The notes under the pieces are model-generated. The model made no database searches and had not been told where the DNA came from. It was given only the letters and a program-made list of their open reading frames with translations. The translations under genes and the position numbers were made by a program. A stretch of 64,000 nt of DNA from Niallia circulans (GTDB lineage Bacteria; Bacillota; Bacilli; Bacillales; Cytobacillaceae), in contig NZ_RIBP01000001.1 in the NCBI RefSeq assembly GCF_007273535.1, forward strand, positions 868,001-932,000, in the 5' to 3' direction. Of the stretch, positions 25,999 through 34,939 are shown in pieces. Within the stretch, counting starts at the first letter, position 1; each line of letters opens with the position of its first letter.

Positions 25999-27138
25999 TT
26001 GGGAATTCTGATTGTTGATGATAACGAAGCAAATTTATTCGTTATTGAAAAGTTGCTTCAGCGTGCCGGGTATATTGATTATCTGTCGTTTACTTCCGCA
26101 CAGGATATGTTTAACTACTTATATTCAGATACCCCATACGTAATGGAGAGTCAGGTGGATGCTATCTTAATGGATATCATGATGCCTGAAATTGATGGGA
26201 TTGAAGCATGCAAACAACTCCAGCAAGTGGAGCATTTAAAGGATATACCTGTTGTTTTCGTAACAGCTTTAGAGGATTCAAGTAAAGTAGTCGAGGCATT
26301 AGACGCAGGTGGAACGGATTATTTAATGAAACCGATTAACAAAACCGAGCTGCTTGCCAGACTTCGCGTTGCGATCCGCTTAAAATATGAAAAAGATTGG
26401 CATAAAAAGCAGGAGGAAAAAATTCGCAATGAGCTTGAGCTGTCTACACAAGTTCAAACAAGTGTACTAAGCCCGCCAATTTATAAAGAAAACCTACTAA
26501 TAAAGGCATCCTATGTGCCTGCATTTCAACTGGCAGGCGATATGTATTTCTGGTATGAGATAAGTGATCATCGTTATGCCGCCATTCAGCTTGATATGAT
26601 GGGACATGGAATTTCGGCCTCGCTTGTATGCATGTTTATTTCCTCGGTATTGCGTGATACTATTCAAACAAATCCTGATCCTGAGTATGTTATACAAGAT
26701 TTAAACCGCCGCATGAGTATGCTTAATTCAAATCAGAAAATACCTTATTACTTTACAGCCATTTACTTAGTGTTAGATACGAATGAACGAACGATAGAAT
26801 ACATAAACGCCGGACATTTAGATGGCTATGCTTTAATTGATGATAATCAAATAGCGGAACTAAAAAGCAACACGACAGCTGTCGGTTTCTTTGATGATAT
26901 AAAAACGAAAAAGAATGTTATTACTTACTCCGAATCTATACAGCTCATCCTTTGCACGGATGGTGTACATGAGGCTATTGATAAATATGGTCAAACAGGG
27001 ATTGACTGTATTAAGAAAGCGGCTTCTTGCCGACTTGCCGAAGCAAAACTAGCGGAACCAATCGACTTAATTACAACGAAAGATCATCAAGATGGAGCCG
27101 CAGATGATATGTGTGTAGTTCTTATTCAAGCAAATTAA
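25999..27138 (+). CDS. rsbY: RsbY-type response regulator with PP2C phosphatase output
   Basis: 379 residues: receiver domain (about 1-130) with phospho-acceptor Asp in ILMDIMMPEIDG, Thr in VFVTALED and Lys in LMKPIN; a helical linker (about 130-160); then a SpoIIE/RsbU-type PP2C phosphatase (about 165-379) with the metal-binding Asp residues in LAGDMYFW, QLDMMGHG, CTDGVHEA and AADDM. Known RsbY dephosphorylates the anti-anti-sigma factor RsbV so that SigB is freed. Start is TTG at 25999 with GAGGGGAG upstream. A SigB promoter precedes it. It converges on the rsbM/rsbK-like genes as in B. cereus, but sigB, rsbV and rsbW are not adjacent. Confidence 0.85.
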   Translation: MGILIVDDNEANLFVIEKLLQRAGYIDYLSFTSAQDMFNYLYSDTPYVMESQVDAILMDIMMPEIDGIEACKQLQQVEHLKDIPVVFVTALEDSSKVVEALDAGGTDYLMKPINKTELLARLRVAIRLKYEKDWHKKQEEKIRNELELSTQVQTSVLSPPIYKENLLIKASYVPAFQLAGDMYFWYEISDHRYAAIQLDMMGHGISASLVCMFISSVLRDTIQTNPDPEYVIQDLNRRMSMLNSNQKIPYYFTAIYLVLDTNERTIEYINAGHLDGYALIDDNQIAELKSNTTAVGFFDDIKTKKNVITYSESIQLILCTDGVHEAIDKYGQTGIDCIKKAASCRLAEAKLAEPIDLITTKDHQDGAADDMCVVLIQAN

Positions 27139-27145
27139 TAAAAAA

Positions 27146-27172
27146 AGCAGTGTCCTAATACGGAACACTGCT
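27146..27172. terminator. Bidirectional terminator between rsbY- and rsbM-like genes
   Basis: AGCAGTGT / ACACTGCT stem with A run before and T run after. The last codons of the rsbM-like gene lie inside it. Confidence 0.85.
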
Positions 27173-27976
27173 TTTTTTGCGGAATAATTTCTCCTGCGTA
27201 TTAAAATTTTCAAAGTAGACTGAATCACTGCGAATGGTCTCCTTGCTGCCTAATCCAAGAAACCCTCCTGCACTCAGACTTTCATTAAATAAGTTATATA
27301 CTTGCTGCTGTAATTCCAAATTAAAGTAAATCAGCACATTACGGCAGATAATAACATGAAATTCATTAAATGACCTGTCCGTTACAAGATTATGCTGTGC
27401 AAACACGATGTTTTTTAGCAGCGTTTCATGTAATACCGCGCCATTGCTGTCTGCTGTGTAATATTCGGAGAAGGACCTTTTCCCGCCGGCGGCCAGATAG
27501 TTTTTCGTATAGGCCTGCATTTTCGGAAGTGGAATCACTCCTCCTGCAGCTTTTTCCAGCACAACATCATTCATGTCTGTGGCATAAATCTTCGTTTTGT
27601 GAGCCAAGCCCTCTTCTTCGAGCAGAATAGCCATGGAATATGCTTCCTCACCAGTAGAACAGCCTGCATGCCATACGCGGATTTCAGGCAGTTTCCTTAA
27701 AATAGGAACTACCTCTTCCCGAAATGCCTTGAAAAAGGATGGATCTCTGAACATTTCCGTAACATTTATGGAAAAGTCCCGCAGCAGCTTGTGCAGCACT
27801 TGTTCATCATAGATAATCTTTTCCGTTAGGGCAGTAATAGTAAGCAGTTTCTCTCTGCTTAAGCGATTCTGAACACGACGCATCAAGGAGGAACGCATAT
27901 ACTGCCTAAAGTCATAGCCAGTAAGTCTGTATACAGCTGTTAAAAGTAAGTCTAATTCAATTTCTTCTTTTTCCAT
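27155..27976 (-). CDS. rsbM: CheR-type methyltransferase, RsbM-like
   Basis: 273 residues: N-terminal CheR helical domain (about 5-75; SSLMRRVQNRLS) and SAM-binding domain with WHAGCSTGEEAYSMAI (about 102-117), IYATDMND (about 129-136) and NEFHVIICRNVLIYF (about 202-216). CheR enzymes methylate glutamates of receptors. In B. cereus RsbM methylates the kinase RsbK and damps SigB activity; the position directly after an RsbK-like kinase (43 bp) supports that role here. It is not part of a chemotaxis operon. Confidence 0.85.
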   Translation of the reverse strand: MEKEEIELDLLLTAVYRLTGYDFRQYMRSSLMRRVQNRLSREKLLTITALTEKIIYDEQVLHKLLRDFSINVTEMFRDPSFFKAFREEVVPILRKLPEIRVWHAGCSTGEEAYSMAILLEEEGLAHKTKIYATDMNDVVLEKAAGGVIPLPKMQAYTKNYLAAGGKRSFSEYYTADSNGAVLHETLLKNIVFAQHNLVTDRSFNEFHVIICRNVLIYFNLELQQQVYNLFNESLSAGGFLGLGSKETIRSDSVYFENFNTQEKLFRKKSSVPY

Positions 27977-28019
27977 ACAATCAGTTCCTTAATTTTTTAC
28001 TTGAGACTAGTAACCGAGT

Positions 28020-30785
28020 TTAGGAGAGCCATACACGCATTGCCGATAATAATTGATCCAATTTCAGCGGTTTACTGATATAATCCGATGCTCCTGCTTC
28101 AATACATTTATCTCTGTCACCCTTCATCGCTTTTGCTGTTAAAGCAATGATTGGAATGTCATTATTTGTGTCTAGCTTCCTAATTCGCTTGATTGTCTCA
28201 TAGCCATCCATAACTGGCATCATAATATCCATTAAAACAATATCGAAATGCTCTAACTCTTTCATCTTCTCAAGACATTCAGCACCATTTTCAGCAGTAA
28301 TAACATTCATACCTTCTTTATCTAGTGCGTTTTTTAATGCATAGATATTTCGGTAATCATCGTCAGCAACAATCACTGTTTTTCCTTGTAATACAGTTGA
28401 TGGTGACTTTGTGATAGTTTCCTCTTCACTAACAGCCGCTTCATTCAGCTCTGTTTCCGCCAATTCTGTTCCAGTAGTTGGTACAGCTTGCTCTTCTGCT
28501 ATGTTATCTATGCCGATTAAAGGAATTCCGCCTGGTAAATTAGGAATGTAAATTGTGAAGGTACTGCCTTCTCCTTCTTGACTTTCTACCTTGCACATAC
28601 CGCCAAGCAGCTGAGAAAATTCTCTGGATATAGATAATCCCAGACCAGTTCCACCATACTTCCTCATTGTCGCTCCATCAACCTGCTGGAATGCTTCAAA
28701 TATCATCATATGTTTATCTGCAGGAATTCCAATTCCTGTATCTGTAACAGACATTTTCACCCATATGTCTGCATAGTTAGAAAGCGGCAGCTGGGATACT
28801 TCCTTCGCATCTGCTTTATTAACAGTGATAGCTACTTTGCCTTCTTTTGTAAATTTGAATGCGTTCGACAATAGATTTTTCATGATTTGCTGTAGTCTTT
28901 GTTCGTCCGTGTAAATAATTGGCGGAACATCGTCAGCATAGTTAATATCGAAGTCTAACTCTTTGCTTTTTGCAATTTGCATAAAGTTACGCTTAAGCCT
29001 ATCAACGAATTCACTTAAGTACACTTCTTCAAAGCTAATTTCCAGTTTCCCTGCTTCCACCTTGGAAAGGTCAAGAATATCATTAATTAAATTCAATAAA
29101 TCATTACCAGAAGAATTAATAACCTTCGCAAATTCTTTTTGCTCTGGCGATAATTCTTCATCTTGGTCATCTGCAAGCATTTCTGAAAGCAGCAGGATGC
29201 TGTTAAGCGGTGTACGCAGCTCATGGGACATATTAGCCAAGAATTCAGATTTATATTTTGAGCTAAGCTGAAGCTGTTTCGCTTGGTCCTCAAGCTCTTC
29301 CTTAACAGTCACAAGTTCCTCTGTTTTAAACTCAGCATCATTCGTGCGCTCTTCGAGTTGTTCATTTATCATCCGCAGTTCTTCTGTCTGTGTTTGTAAT
29401 TCTTCTGATTGGGCTTGTAATTCTTCTGACTGGGTTTGCAGCTCTTCTGTTTGCGCTTGCGATTCAAGCAATAAGCGCTCGACTTCCATTCTACCCAGAA
29501 TATTCATTATTCCGATACCCAATGTTTCTAAAACATTTTCAACAAGCTTCTGATCGGCTTTAGTGAATTCGTGAATACTCGCTATCTCCATAACAGCGAC
29601 AACATCGTCCTTCACTAATATTGGAGCAATCAGAACAGCTGTCGGCTTAACCTCTCCTAATCCAGTTGAGATTAAACGATAGTCTTCCGGAACATTATTT
29701 ATAATAACCATTTTTTTGTCGTGCACAGTCTGACCAATAATGCCTTGACCAGAAGTAAATGTCTGTCTTCCAGTCTCTGTATCTGCATATGCAGCGACTT
29801 TCTTGAACACAGCCTCCTTACCTGTTTCATCCATAAGATAAAATGCACCAAAACTTGCTTTTGTAGCATTTACTACCTGCTTAATGAATTGTTCTGAAAG
29901 TGTGGTTATAGAAACGTGGCGGCCGTATAATTTGATGATTTCAGCAGAATTAGATTGTACCCAGTTTTGTTCGGAAATTTCTTCGACAAATTGTTTTTCC
30001 TTTGATGTGTAACTCTCAAGGGAAGCAGCCATTGTATTAAATGATCTTGCAATATCACCAATCTCATCATTTGTATCCAATTTAATTCGCGGAACTTCAG
30101 CCAAATTATTAAAGTCAACATCTTTAATGACATGGACGATGGAATTAATATTTCTTGTAGTACTTCTGATAACCCATAGCATGACAGAAACAATTAGGAT
30201 AAGTGCAACGGAAACAACCGAAATTAGTGCGATAACAAGCTGCTTATATGTAGCATTTGCTTCACTTAAAGCGTCTCCCATTAACGATTCCTGATAATCT
30301 TTGAACTCATCAATTTTACTTAATAGCACTCTTCGATTATCTGCACCAGCATTATAAATGGCTCGAAGCTCTTGTGTGGAGCCATTATTATTGTACAAAG
30401 TTAAAATTTCTGTTTCCATTTTGGCAAAATCTGAGTAACCATTACCAACTTCTTTAATTAACGATTTTGCCTTATTTGTATTCAGTATTACTTCAAGATC
30501 AGCTATTTTCGTATTAAGAAGGGTGATATCCTCCGCTGACGAATCAGCAAATTCATTGTTAGATTCTTCACTTTTTCCGTTCATCAGGTTAAGCATATTA
30601 CGGTCTTCCAAATAAATCTGCTGCCTGATTTCTGTAGCCTCATTCACCTTATGATAACGGTCTTGCACAATCTCCAGCATATTATCTTTAATGGATTGCA
30701 TCATGATAAGAATGATTCCCATTAAGAGAACCATACATAAGACGGTCAATCCTAATCCAAAATATTGCTTCCTTTTGTATCCCAC
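28020..30785 (-). CDS. rsbK: Hybrid sensor histidine kinase, RsbK-like
   Basis: 921 residues in the inner membrane: TM1 (about 9-29), a CHASE3-like extracytoplasmic domain (about 30-180), TM2 (about 183-207), HAMP (about 208-262), GAF (about 295-440), a heptad-repeat coiled coil (about 445-500), HisKA with the phospho-acceptor His in FLANMSHELRTPLNS, HATPase with GTGLGLSIS, and a C-terminal receiver with DIVLMDIMMPVMDG. This is the domain order of RsbK, which feeds phosphate to RsbY. Start is GTG at 30785 with AAGGAAC upstream. Cotranscribed with rsbM. Confidence 0.85.
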   Translation of the reverse strand: MGYKRKQYFGLGLTVLCMVLLMGIILIMMQSIKDNMLEIVQDRYHKVNEATEIRQQIYLEDRNMLNLMNGKSEESNNEFADSSAEDITLLNTKIADLEVILNTNKAKSLIKEVGNGYSDFAKMETEILTLYNNNGSTQELRAIYNAGADNRRVLLSKIDEFKDYQESLMGDALSEANATYKQLVIALISVVSVALILIVSVMLWVIRSTTRNINSIVHVIKDVDFNNLAEVPRIKLDTNDEIGDIARSFNTMAASLESYTSKEKQFVEEISEQNWVQSNSAEIIKLYGRHVSITTLSEQFIKQVVNATKASFGAFYLMDETGKEAVFKKVAAYADTETGRQTFTSGQGIIGQTVHDKKMVIINNVPEDYRLISTGLGEVKPTAVLIAPILVKDDVVAVMEIASIHEFTKADQKLVENVLETLGIGIMNILGRMEVERLLLESQAQTEELQTQSEELQAQSEELQTQTEELRMINEQLEERTNDAEFKTEELVTVKEELEDQAKQLQLSSKYKSEFLANMSHELRTPLNSILLLSEMLADDQDEELSPEQKEFAKVINSSGNDLLNLINDILDLSKVEAGKLEISFEEVYLSEFVDRLKRNFMQIAKSKELDFDINYADDVPPIIYTDEQRLQQIMKNLLSNAFKFTKEGKVAITVNKADAKEVSQLPLSNYADIWVKMSVTDTGIGIPADKHMMIFEAFQQVDGATMRKYGGTGLGLSISREFSQLLGGMCKVESQEGEGSTFTIYIPNLPGGIPLIGIDNIAEEQAVPTTGTELAETELNEAAVSEEETITKSPSTVLQGKTVIVADDDYRNIYALKNALDKEGMNVITAENGAECLEKMKELEHFDIVLMDIMMPVMDGYETIKRIRKLDTNNDIPIIALTAKAMKGDRDKCIEAGASDYISKPLKLDQLLSAMRVWLS
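29375..29458 (-). repeat. Four tandem 21-bp repeats in rsbK-like gene
   Basis: Four diverged copies of a 21-bp unit encode the heptad EELQTQS/T. They lengthen the coiled coil between the GAF and HisKA domains in whole heptads. Such units can gain or lose copies by slippage. Confidence 0.75.
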
Positions 30786-30982
30786 AACAGTTCCTTCTTT
30801 CTACTTGTCTATACTTCAACTATAGCAAACATTTTACTTGTTTACTAATTTGGAAAAATACAAATCTAATAGATTTTATATGTAGATATGCAAATTCAGC
30901 CTTACAACAAGAATTTAATTATAGCACAAAAACAATACATTTTGTTTCCTTTGCTTTCATTCGCTAATATGTAAAAATAATT

Positions 30983-31570
30983 TTAATTATGTATCATTTT
31001 AAAATAGTTATAAATCTTCTCCAACTTTTTCGGTTGGTTCCCTTTCGGACTTTCCATATTGCCAAATTCAAAAAATTTCACCTTTTTAATGCCGACAAAA
31101 TTAAATAAGGCTCTTTTCATCAGTATTTTATGCGCATTGTTCAACCATAAAAACGGATAATTAGTTGGTCCCTTCATTGTAGACACACAAACAACAGATT
31201 TGCCTATTAATAAGCCTACTGGGAAAAGTCCTTTTTTATCTTTATAAGCAAAATTAGACGCAAATAATTGATCTATATATCCTAATAGCATCGCAGGAGG
31301 TCGTCCCCACCAAATCGGGTAAATAAAAACTAGTTTGTCTGCCCACTTAATTTGCTGTCTATATTTCTCGGTTGCGGGATCTGTATGCATATCACGTCTT
31401 CGCTTTTCCTCATTAAACACTAACAACGGATTAAATTCTTCTTCATATAAATCAAGGACCTGAACTTCTGTTATATGTCGATTTTCTTTGCTTCCTTTCA
31501 AAACGCTTTGCAGAAAATCATAATTTAGACTGTTATGATTTGGATATGTATAAACGACTAACATTTTCAT
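30983..31570 (-). CDS. Flavodoxin-fold NAD(P)H:quinone oxidoreductase family protein
   Basis: 195 residues of the KefF/YwrO/MdaB-type family: start MKMLVVYTYPNHNSLNYDF with the FMN/FAD-binding turn, then WADKLVFIYPIWWGRPPAMLLGYIDQLFA (in two halves about 76-105), the typical aromatic-rich flavin/active-site strand. These enzymes reduce quinones or related electrophiles with NAD(P)H. AAAGGTAG lies upstream of ATG at 31570. Monocistronic; no cation/proton antiporter next to it. Confidence 0.82.
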   Translation of the reverse strand: MKMLVVYTYPNHNSLNYDFLQSVLKGSKENRHITEVQVLDLYEEEFNPLLVFNEEKRRRDMHTDPATEKYRQQIKWADKLVFIYPIWWGRPPAMLLGYIDQLFASNFAYKDKKGLFPVGLLIGKSVVCVSTMKGPTNYPFLWLNNAHKILMKRALFNFVGIKKVKFFEFGNMESPKGNQPKKLEKIYNYFKMIHN

Positions 31571-31826
31571 GTGAATTACACTACCTTTATATGTTATTTA
31601 GAAAATCTTTTTCATTTATATTCTCTTATCCTCTAAAAAATCCTTCCTTTCTTCTGTTCATTGCTTGTATGGAAGCTACTTTCATACTTTTATTTATTTG
31701 GGATATCAATACAAAATTTTAGTTATCAAACGTTTATAAAAGAAAACATTTTGGCTCTGTCCTTTTTTTATTTAGTGGCATTATTTCAACGTCTGTTAAA
31801 TAGCTTAAAAGCAGGAGGTGTTTCCA

Positions 31827-32306
31827 TTGCTAAAAATCTTCAAAAAAAGGTGGATGCTCTTTGATCAAGCGGTCAGCCCTTATAAACCATATGTAACGGT
31901 TGATTATGGCGTCACTTCCGTTTCACCTAGAGATATCATTGGCTTAAGCCACACACCTAAAGAAATTAAAAATGACGAAAAAATGGCTGAACTGCGTAAA
32001 TCAATTGAAACACAAGGCTGGGACAATGACAAATTGAAAGCAGATTTGCATTTGGTTCGTCTGCCTAATGGAAAGTACACCGCAATTGGTGAAGGAAATC
32101 ATTTGTCATACCTTTCTGATCAATTAGATATCCCGAAAGTTCATGCTTTTGTTTCAATCCTTATTCCTGAGGAGTATATTCCTGAGAACATTAAAGCAGA
32201 GATGGCCGAATACTCCACTAAGGAATATTTATTTGAGAAAAGAGCATCAACATTGCTTTCATTAGCAAAATTTCTTAATTTACTTCCTAAGACAGGGAAG
32301 GATTAA
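31827..32306 (+). CDS. ParB-like N-terminal-domain protein, stand-alone
   Basis: 159 residues. The middle contains a ParB/sulfiredoxin-like fold: SPRDIIGL, then KMAELRKSIETQGWDN (about 50-65), then LPNGKYTAIGEGNHLSYLSDQLDIPKVHAFV (in two parts, about 79-110), where GEGNH stands where ParB proteins have a GxHR-type nucleotide motif. There is no helix-turn-helix or dimer domain, so it is not a chromosome-partition ParB. Start is TTG at 31827, eight bases after AGGAGG; the GTG at 31818 lies inside that site. Function unknown; perhaps a nucleotide-binding enzyme. Confidence 0.6.
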   Translation: MLKIFKKRWMLFDQAVSPYKPYVTVDYGVTSVSPRDIIGLSHTPKEIKNDEKMAELRKSIETQGWDNDKLKADLHLVRLPNGKYTAIGEGNHLSYLSDQLDIPKVHAFVSILIPEEYIPENIKAEMAEYSTKEYLFEKRASTLLSLAKFLNLLPKTGKD

Positions 32307-32387
32307 TTTAAGCTCTTTTTAGTTTATGTCCCCACAGAAATTCACTAATTTTACCCCTTACCATATTCCCAGTGAAACACACCAAAA

Positions 32388-32411
32388 AACAGAGCACCAA
32401 GGTGCTCTGTT
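32388..32411 (-). terminator. Intrinsic terminator of the NlpC/P60 gene
   Basis: Eleven-base perfect stem AACAGAGCACC with a two-base loop; T run on the minus strand. Confidence 0.85.
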
Positions 32412-32445
32412 CCTAATGTATAGGCATTGTTGCCGGTTTTTTAAT

Positions 32446-32913
32446 TTAAATACGCTTTGCACTATAGTATGCTGATTTCCAGTAGCTATTATTTAAGCTA
32501 GTAATAGTAACACCTTTAGTGGAGTCTGCATGGATGAATTTATTGTCACCTATGTATATACCTACATGTGATGCGCCTTTTTTATATGTTTCGAAAAACA
32601 CCATGTCTCCCTTTTTCAATTTGCTTTTAGAGACTTTTTGGCCTTTTTTATAAAGCTCAGTAGTTGTTCTTGGCAAGCTTTTACCTGCCTTTTTATAGGC
32701 ATAGTTGACAAAACCTGAGCAATCAAATCCTGATTTTGTTGTTCCGCCCCATTTATATTTTGTCCCAATGACCTTTTTGCCTTCTTTAACTGCTTTATCT
32801 TTATATGAAGTAGAAGATGCAGCCTCTACCTTTCCTGAATCGATAGGAGAAGGAGCTAATACTCCTGCGAATATACTTAAACTTGCCAATCCTGCGATAA
32901 TGGCCTTTTTCAT
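32446..32913 (-). CDS. Secreted NlpC/P60 cell-wall endopeptidase
   Basis: 155 residues. A signal peptide (about 1-32, cleavage likely after VEAASS-type Ala) is followed directly by one NlpC/P60 domain: catalytic Cys in FDCSGFVNYAY, His in GASHVGIYIG, third polar residue in NKFIHADS. Such enzymes cut D-Glu to diamino acid bonds in peptidoglycan stem peptides. Unlike many Bacillus homologues it has no LysM or SH3 wall-binding repeats. GGAGG precedes ATG at 32913. Monocistronic. Confidence 0.9.
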   Translation of the reverse strand: MKKAIIAGLASLSIFAGVLAPSPIDSGKVEAASSTSYKDKAVKEGKKVIGTKYKWGGTTKSGFDCSGFVNYAYKKAGKSLPRTTTELYKKGQKVSKSKLKKGDMVFFETYKKGASHVGIYIGDNKFIHADSTKGVTITSLNNSYWKSAYYSAKRI

Positions 32914-33126
32914 ATGATGGTAACCTCCAAAAATGTTGTGTTTTCCATTGGCTATGTATCTCGACGTTTTAACTATCTCAGTATATCAATATTTTCAGAA
33001 AAATATAGTTAATTCTCATTACACTTACATTAAGAAATATTACTAGTATTACAAAAAATGCTAGTTTTTGAAAAAATAGAGGAATATTAAGGAAAGAATT
33101 TTATTTTAATAGATTATATAAAAAAA

Positions 33127-33144
33127 ACCGCCACTATTGGCGGT
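33127..33144 (-). terminator. Intrinsic terminator of the chemoreceptor gene
   Basis: ACCGCCA / TGGCGGT stem, four-base loop, T run on the minus strand. Confidence 0.85.
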
Positions 33145-33162
33145 GAGAAAATACAATGCTAG

Positions 33163-33993
33163 TTACTTTCGATTATTTAATCCTTCGAACTCATTCATTT
33201 TTCCACAAATCTCAGTCTGTGTCGTTTTAACGACTTCTTGTGAGTTTTTCGTTACTTCACTTACTCTAGTTACTTCTTTCGCAATGTTTTCAATGTTATT
33301 ATTTATTTTTTTAATAGCTTCTTCTACACTGCCGGCTAATTTTCGGACTTCCTTCGCAACAACATTAAAGCCTCGACCATGCTCACCAGCACGAGCAGCC
33401 TCAATCCCTGCATTCAGCGCCAATATATTTGTTTGTAAGGAAATATTTTGAATATTTTTAGACAAATGTCTGATTAATTCTGTTTGTTCCTGCAAAGAAT
33501 GGATCGCAATCATATTTTCCTTTGCCGTTTCTGTGACAATCTCTCCTAAATCAAATGATAGATTCTTTAATAATGAAACAAGCTCTACTGTTTGATTTTC
33601 CCGTTCTGTAATATCTGTCGCTATCTTAAGAACATTTGTCACTTCTCCTTCGTCTGATAAGACAGGAATGTATGTTGCTTCAAGCCACAACAAGTTGCCT
33701 TGCTTACAAACTCGTTGAATTTTCTCCTGAAACTTTCGACCTTTTCTTAAATTAGCCCAAAGCTCTGCATATTCCTTGCTAGCTTGCAATTCCTCCGTAC
33801 AAAATTGTTTATGCAACATATCCGTTACTACATGAACAGTATAACCAAGTGTTTTTGCAAAATTTTCATTTGCCCAAATGACCCTTCCGTTCAAATCAAA
33901 TTCAACGATAGCCAAATTCGACTCTAATGCAGCTAAAACAGCATTTGCTTCTAATACTTGCGTACTTATGTTAACTCCAGCAGTTGTGTTCAA
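33163..33993 (-). CDS. Soluble chemoreceptor with PAS sensor and MCP signalling domain (YfmS-like)
   Basis: 276 residues with no membrane helices. PAS domain (about 15-135; [21 protein letters not shown], then the PAC end [11 protein letters not shown]), then a short MCP signalling hairpin (about 140-270) with the conserved tip [21 protein letters not shown] and [10 protein letters not shown], which binds CheA/CheW. Size and layout match soluble Bacillus receptors such as YfmS. Start is TTG at 33993 with AAGGAAG upstream. It is preceded by a cyclic-di-GMP-I riboswitch, so its level should follow the motile/sessile switch. What PAS senses (flavin, haem, other) is not visible. Confidence 0.82.
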   Translation of the reverse strand: MNTTAGVNISTQVLEANAVLAALESNLAIVEFDLNGRVIWANENFAKTLGYTVHVVTDMLHKQFCTEELQASKEYAELWANLRKGRKFQEKIQRVCKQGNLLWLEATYIPVLSDEGEVTNVLKIATDITERENQTVELVSLLKNLSFDLGEIVTETAKENMIAIHSLQEQTELIRHLSKNIQNISLQTNILALNAGIEAARAGEHGRGFNVVAKEVRKLAGSVEEAIKKINNNIENIAKEVTRVSEVTKNSQEVVKTTQTEICGKMNEFEGLNNRK

Positions 33994-34122
33994 GTTTCTT
34001 CTTCCTTCTTCTATATATTAGGATACTCTTTCTATCCTTAAATATCTCCATATCTAACAACGACCAATTCAAAGTGCAACTGATGATATATACATTCATA
34101 TTAAATTACTAAATTATAAACA

Positions 34123-34206
34123 TCCCTCTGGTAACCCAGCTATCAAAGGAAAAGACATGATCTGTGGTTTTGCGTCCCTACCTCTCGATAGGTTTACCTT
34201 TTTGTT
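34123..34206 (-). ncRNA. Cyclic-di-GMP-I (GEMM-I) riboswitch
   Basis: Minus strand matches the GEMM-I core in order: AAGGTAAACC, a stem capped by a GAGA (GNRA) tetraloop, GGGACGCAAAACCAC, a second variable stem, then GATAGCTGGGTTACC. The gene for the soluble chemoreceptor starts about 130 bases downstream. Between them AGGATA / TATCCT could pair, but I see no T tract, so control may be translational. The rest of the gap 33994-34447 holds the next gene's terminator and nothing else I can name. Confidence 0.9.
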
Positions 34207-34403
34207 GAAATACTTTATCCAGGATATAATTTATAACGGCAGAAAAAGGAGAAGTTTTAGTAGGAAAATATGACTAAATTTTAGCTTGTTAAAGGATGAA
34301 AATATTGTTAGGTAGAAACCTAAGAATAAAGGGCAACATGCACATTGTCTTACATTATTTACTATTAGAAGCAATTTAAACGGAAAACAACAAAAAAAAC
34401 GAC

Positions 34404-34440
34404 CTATTATGCGAATATTTATATTACAATCGCATAATAG
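34404..34440 (-). terminator. Intrinsic terminator of the PH-domain gene
   Basis: CTATTATGCGA / TCGCATAATAG perfect eleven-base stem with a 15-base loop; T run on the minus strand after five bases. Confidence 0.7.
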
Positions 34441-34447
34441 TTCATTC

Positions 34448-34873
34448 TTATTCTCTGTATTCTATATGTGGCCAGCTTTTACAAAGCACTGCAATAAATC
34501 CATCTCTGTCAACAGGTGAAATTAGGACTGAGTTATATTTACCATAAAAAATCTCAACCCGTTTTAATGACAATGCGGGACTTGAGAATGGATTGTTTGT
34601 TTTTTTGACATACTTTATAGCATGGAGTGGAATGGTTGATTGGAAGGGGCCGTACTTAATAATCAAATCTTCTTTATTCAAGAAATAGTAAGTAGTAAAC
34701 CACATCCAAAGCATAAATAATGGAACAGTAATCGCACCAATAAGAACAATAAAAAAGATAAGCAAACTCGCAGGTTTTACCATGAGTCCGTATATGCCAC
34801 TACCCAATGCTAACAGTGCTGCTCCCCAAATGATAAGTGTAAGCCACCAGTCTTTTTTCGAATTAAATCTCAA
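34448..34873 (-). CDS. Small membrane protein with bacterial PH-like domain
   Basis: 141 residues: two N-terminal membrane helices (about 9-30 and 36-60) and a small bacterial PH-like domain (about 62-130; YYFLNKEDLIIKYGPFQSTIPLH then RVEIFYGKYNSVLISPVDRDGF in separate strands) of the YyaB/DUF1200 kind. Function unknown. Start is TTG at 34873 with GAGGTGAT upstream. It lies 66 bp after ltrA in the same direction and may be cotranscribed with it. Confidence 0.65.
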   Translation of the reverse strand: MRFNSKKDWWLTLIIWGAALLALGSGIYGLMVKPASLLIFFIVLIGAITVPLFMLWMWFTTYYFLNKEDLIIKYGPFQSTIPLHAIKYVKKTNNPFSSPALSLKRVEIFYGKYNSVLISPVDRDGFIAVLCKSWPHIEYRE

Positions 34874-34939
34874 AACCGATCACCTCTTATTAACAAAGCT
34901 ATGCTGTTCTTTTCTATGTATACCGATTCCTTTTTTCTA

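Noticed and set aside
31540..31722. Plus-strand open frame of 60 codons upstream of the ParB-domain gene
   Set aside because: It overlaps the 5' end of the flavodoxin-fold gene on the other strand, has no ribosome binding site and no recognisable pattern.
31827..32306. ParB-domain protein as a plasmid or chromosome partition gene
   Set aside because: It lacks a DNA-binding helix-turn-helix, there is no parA beside it and no parS-like palindrome nearby.
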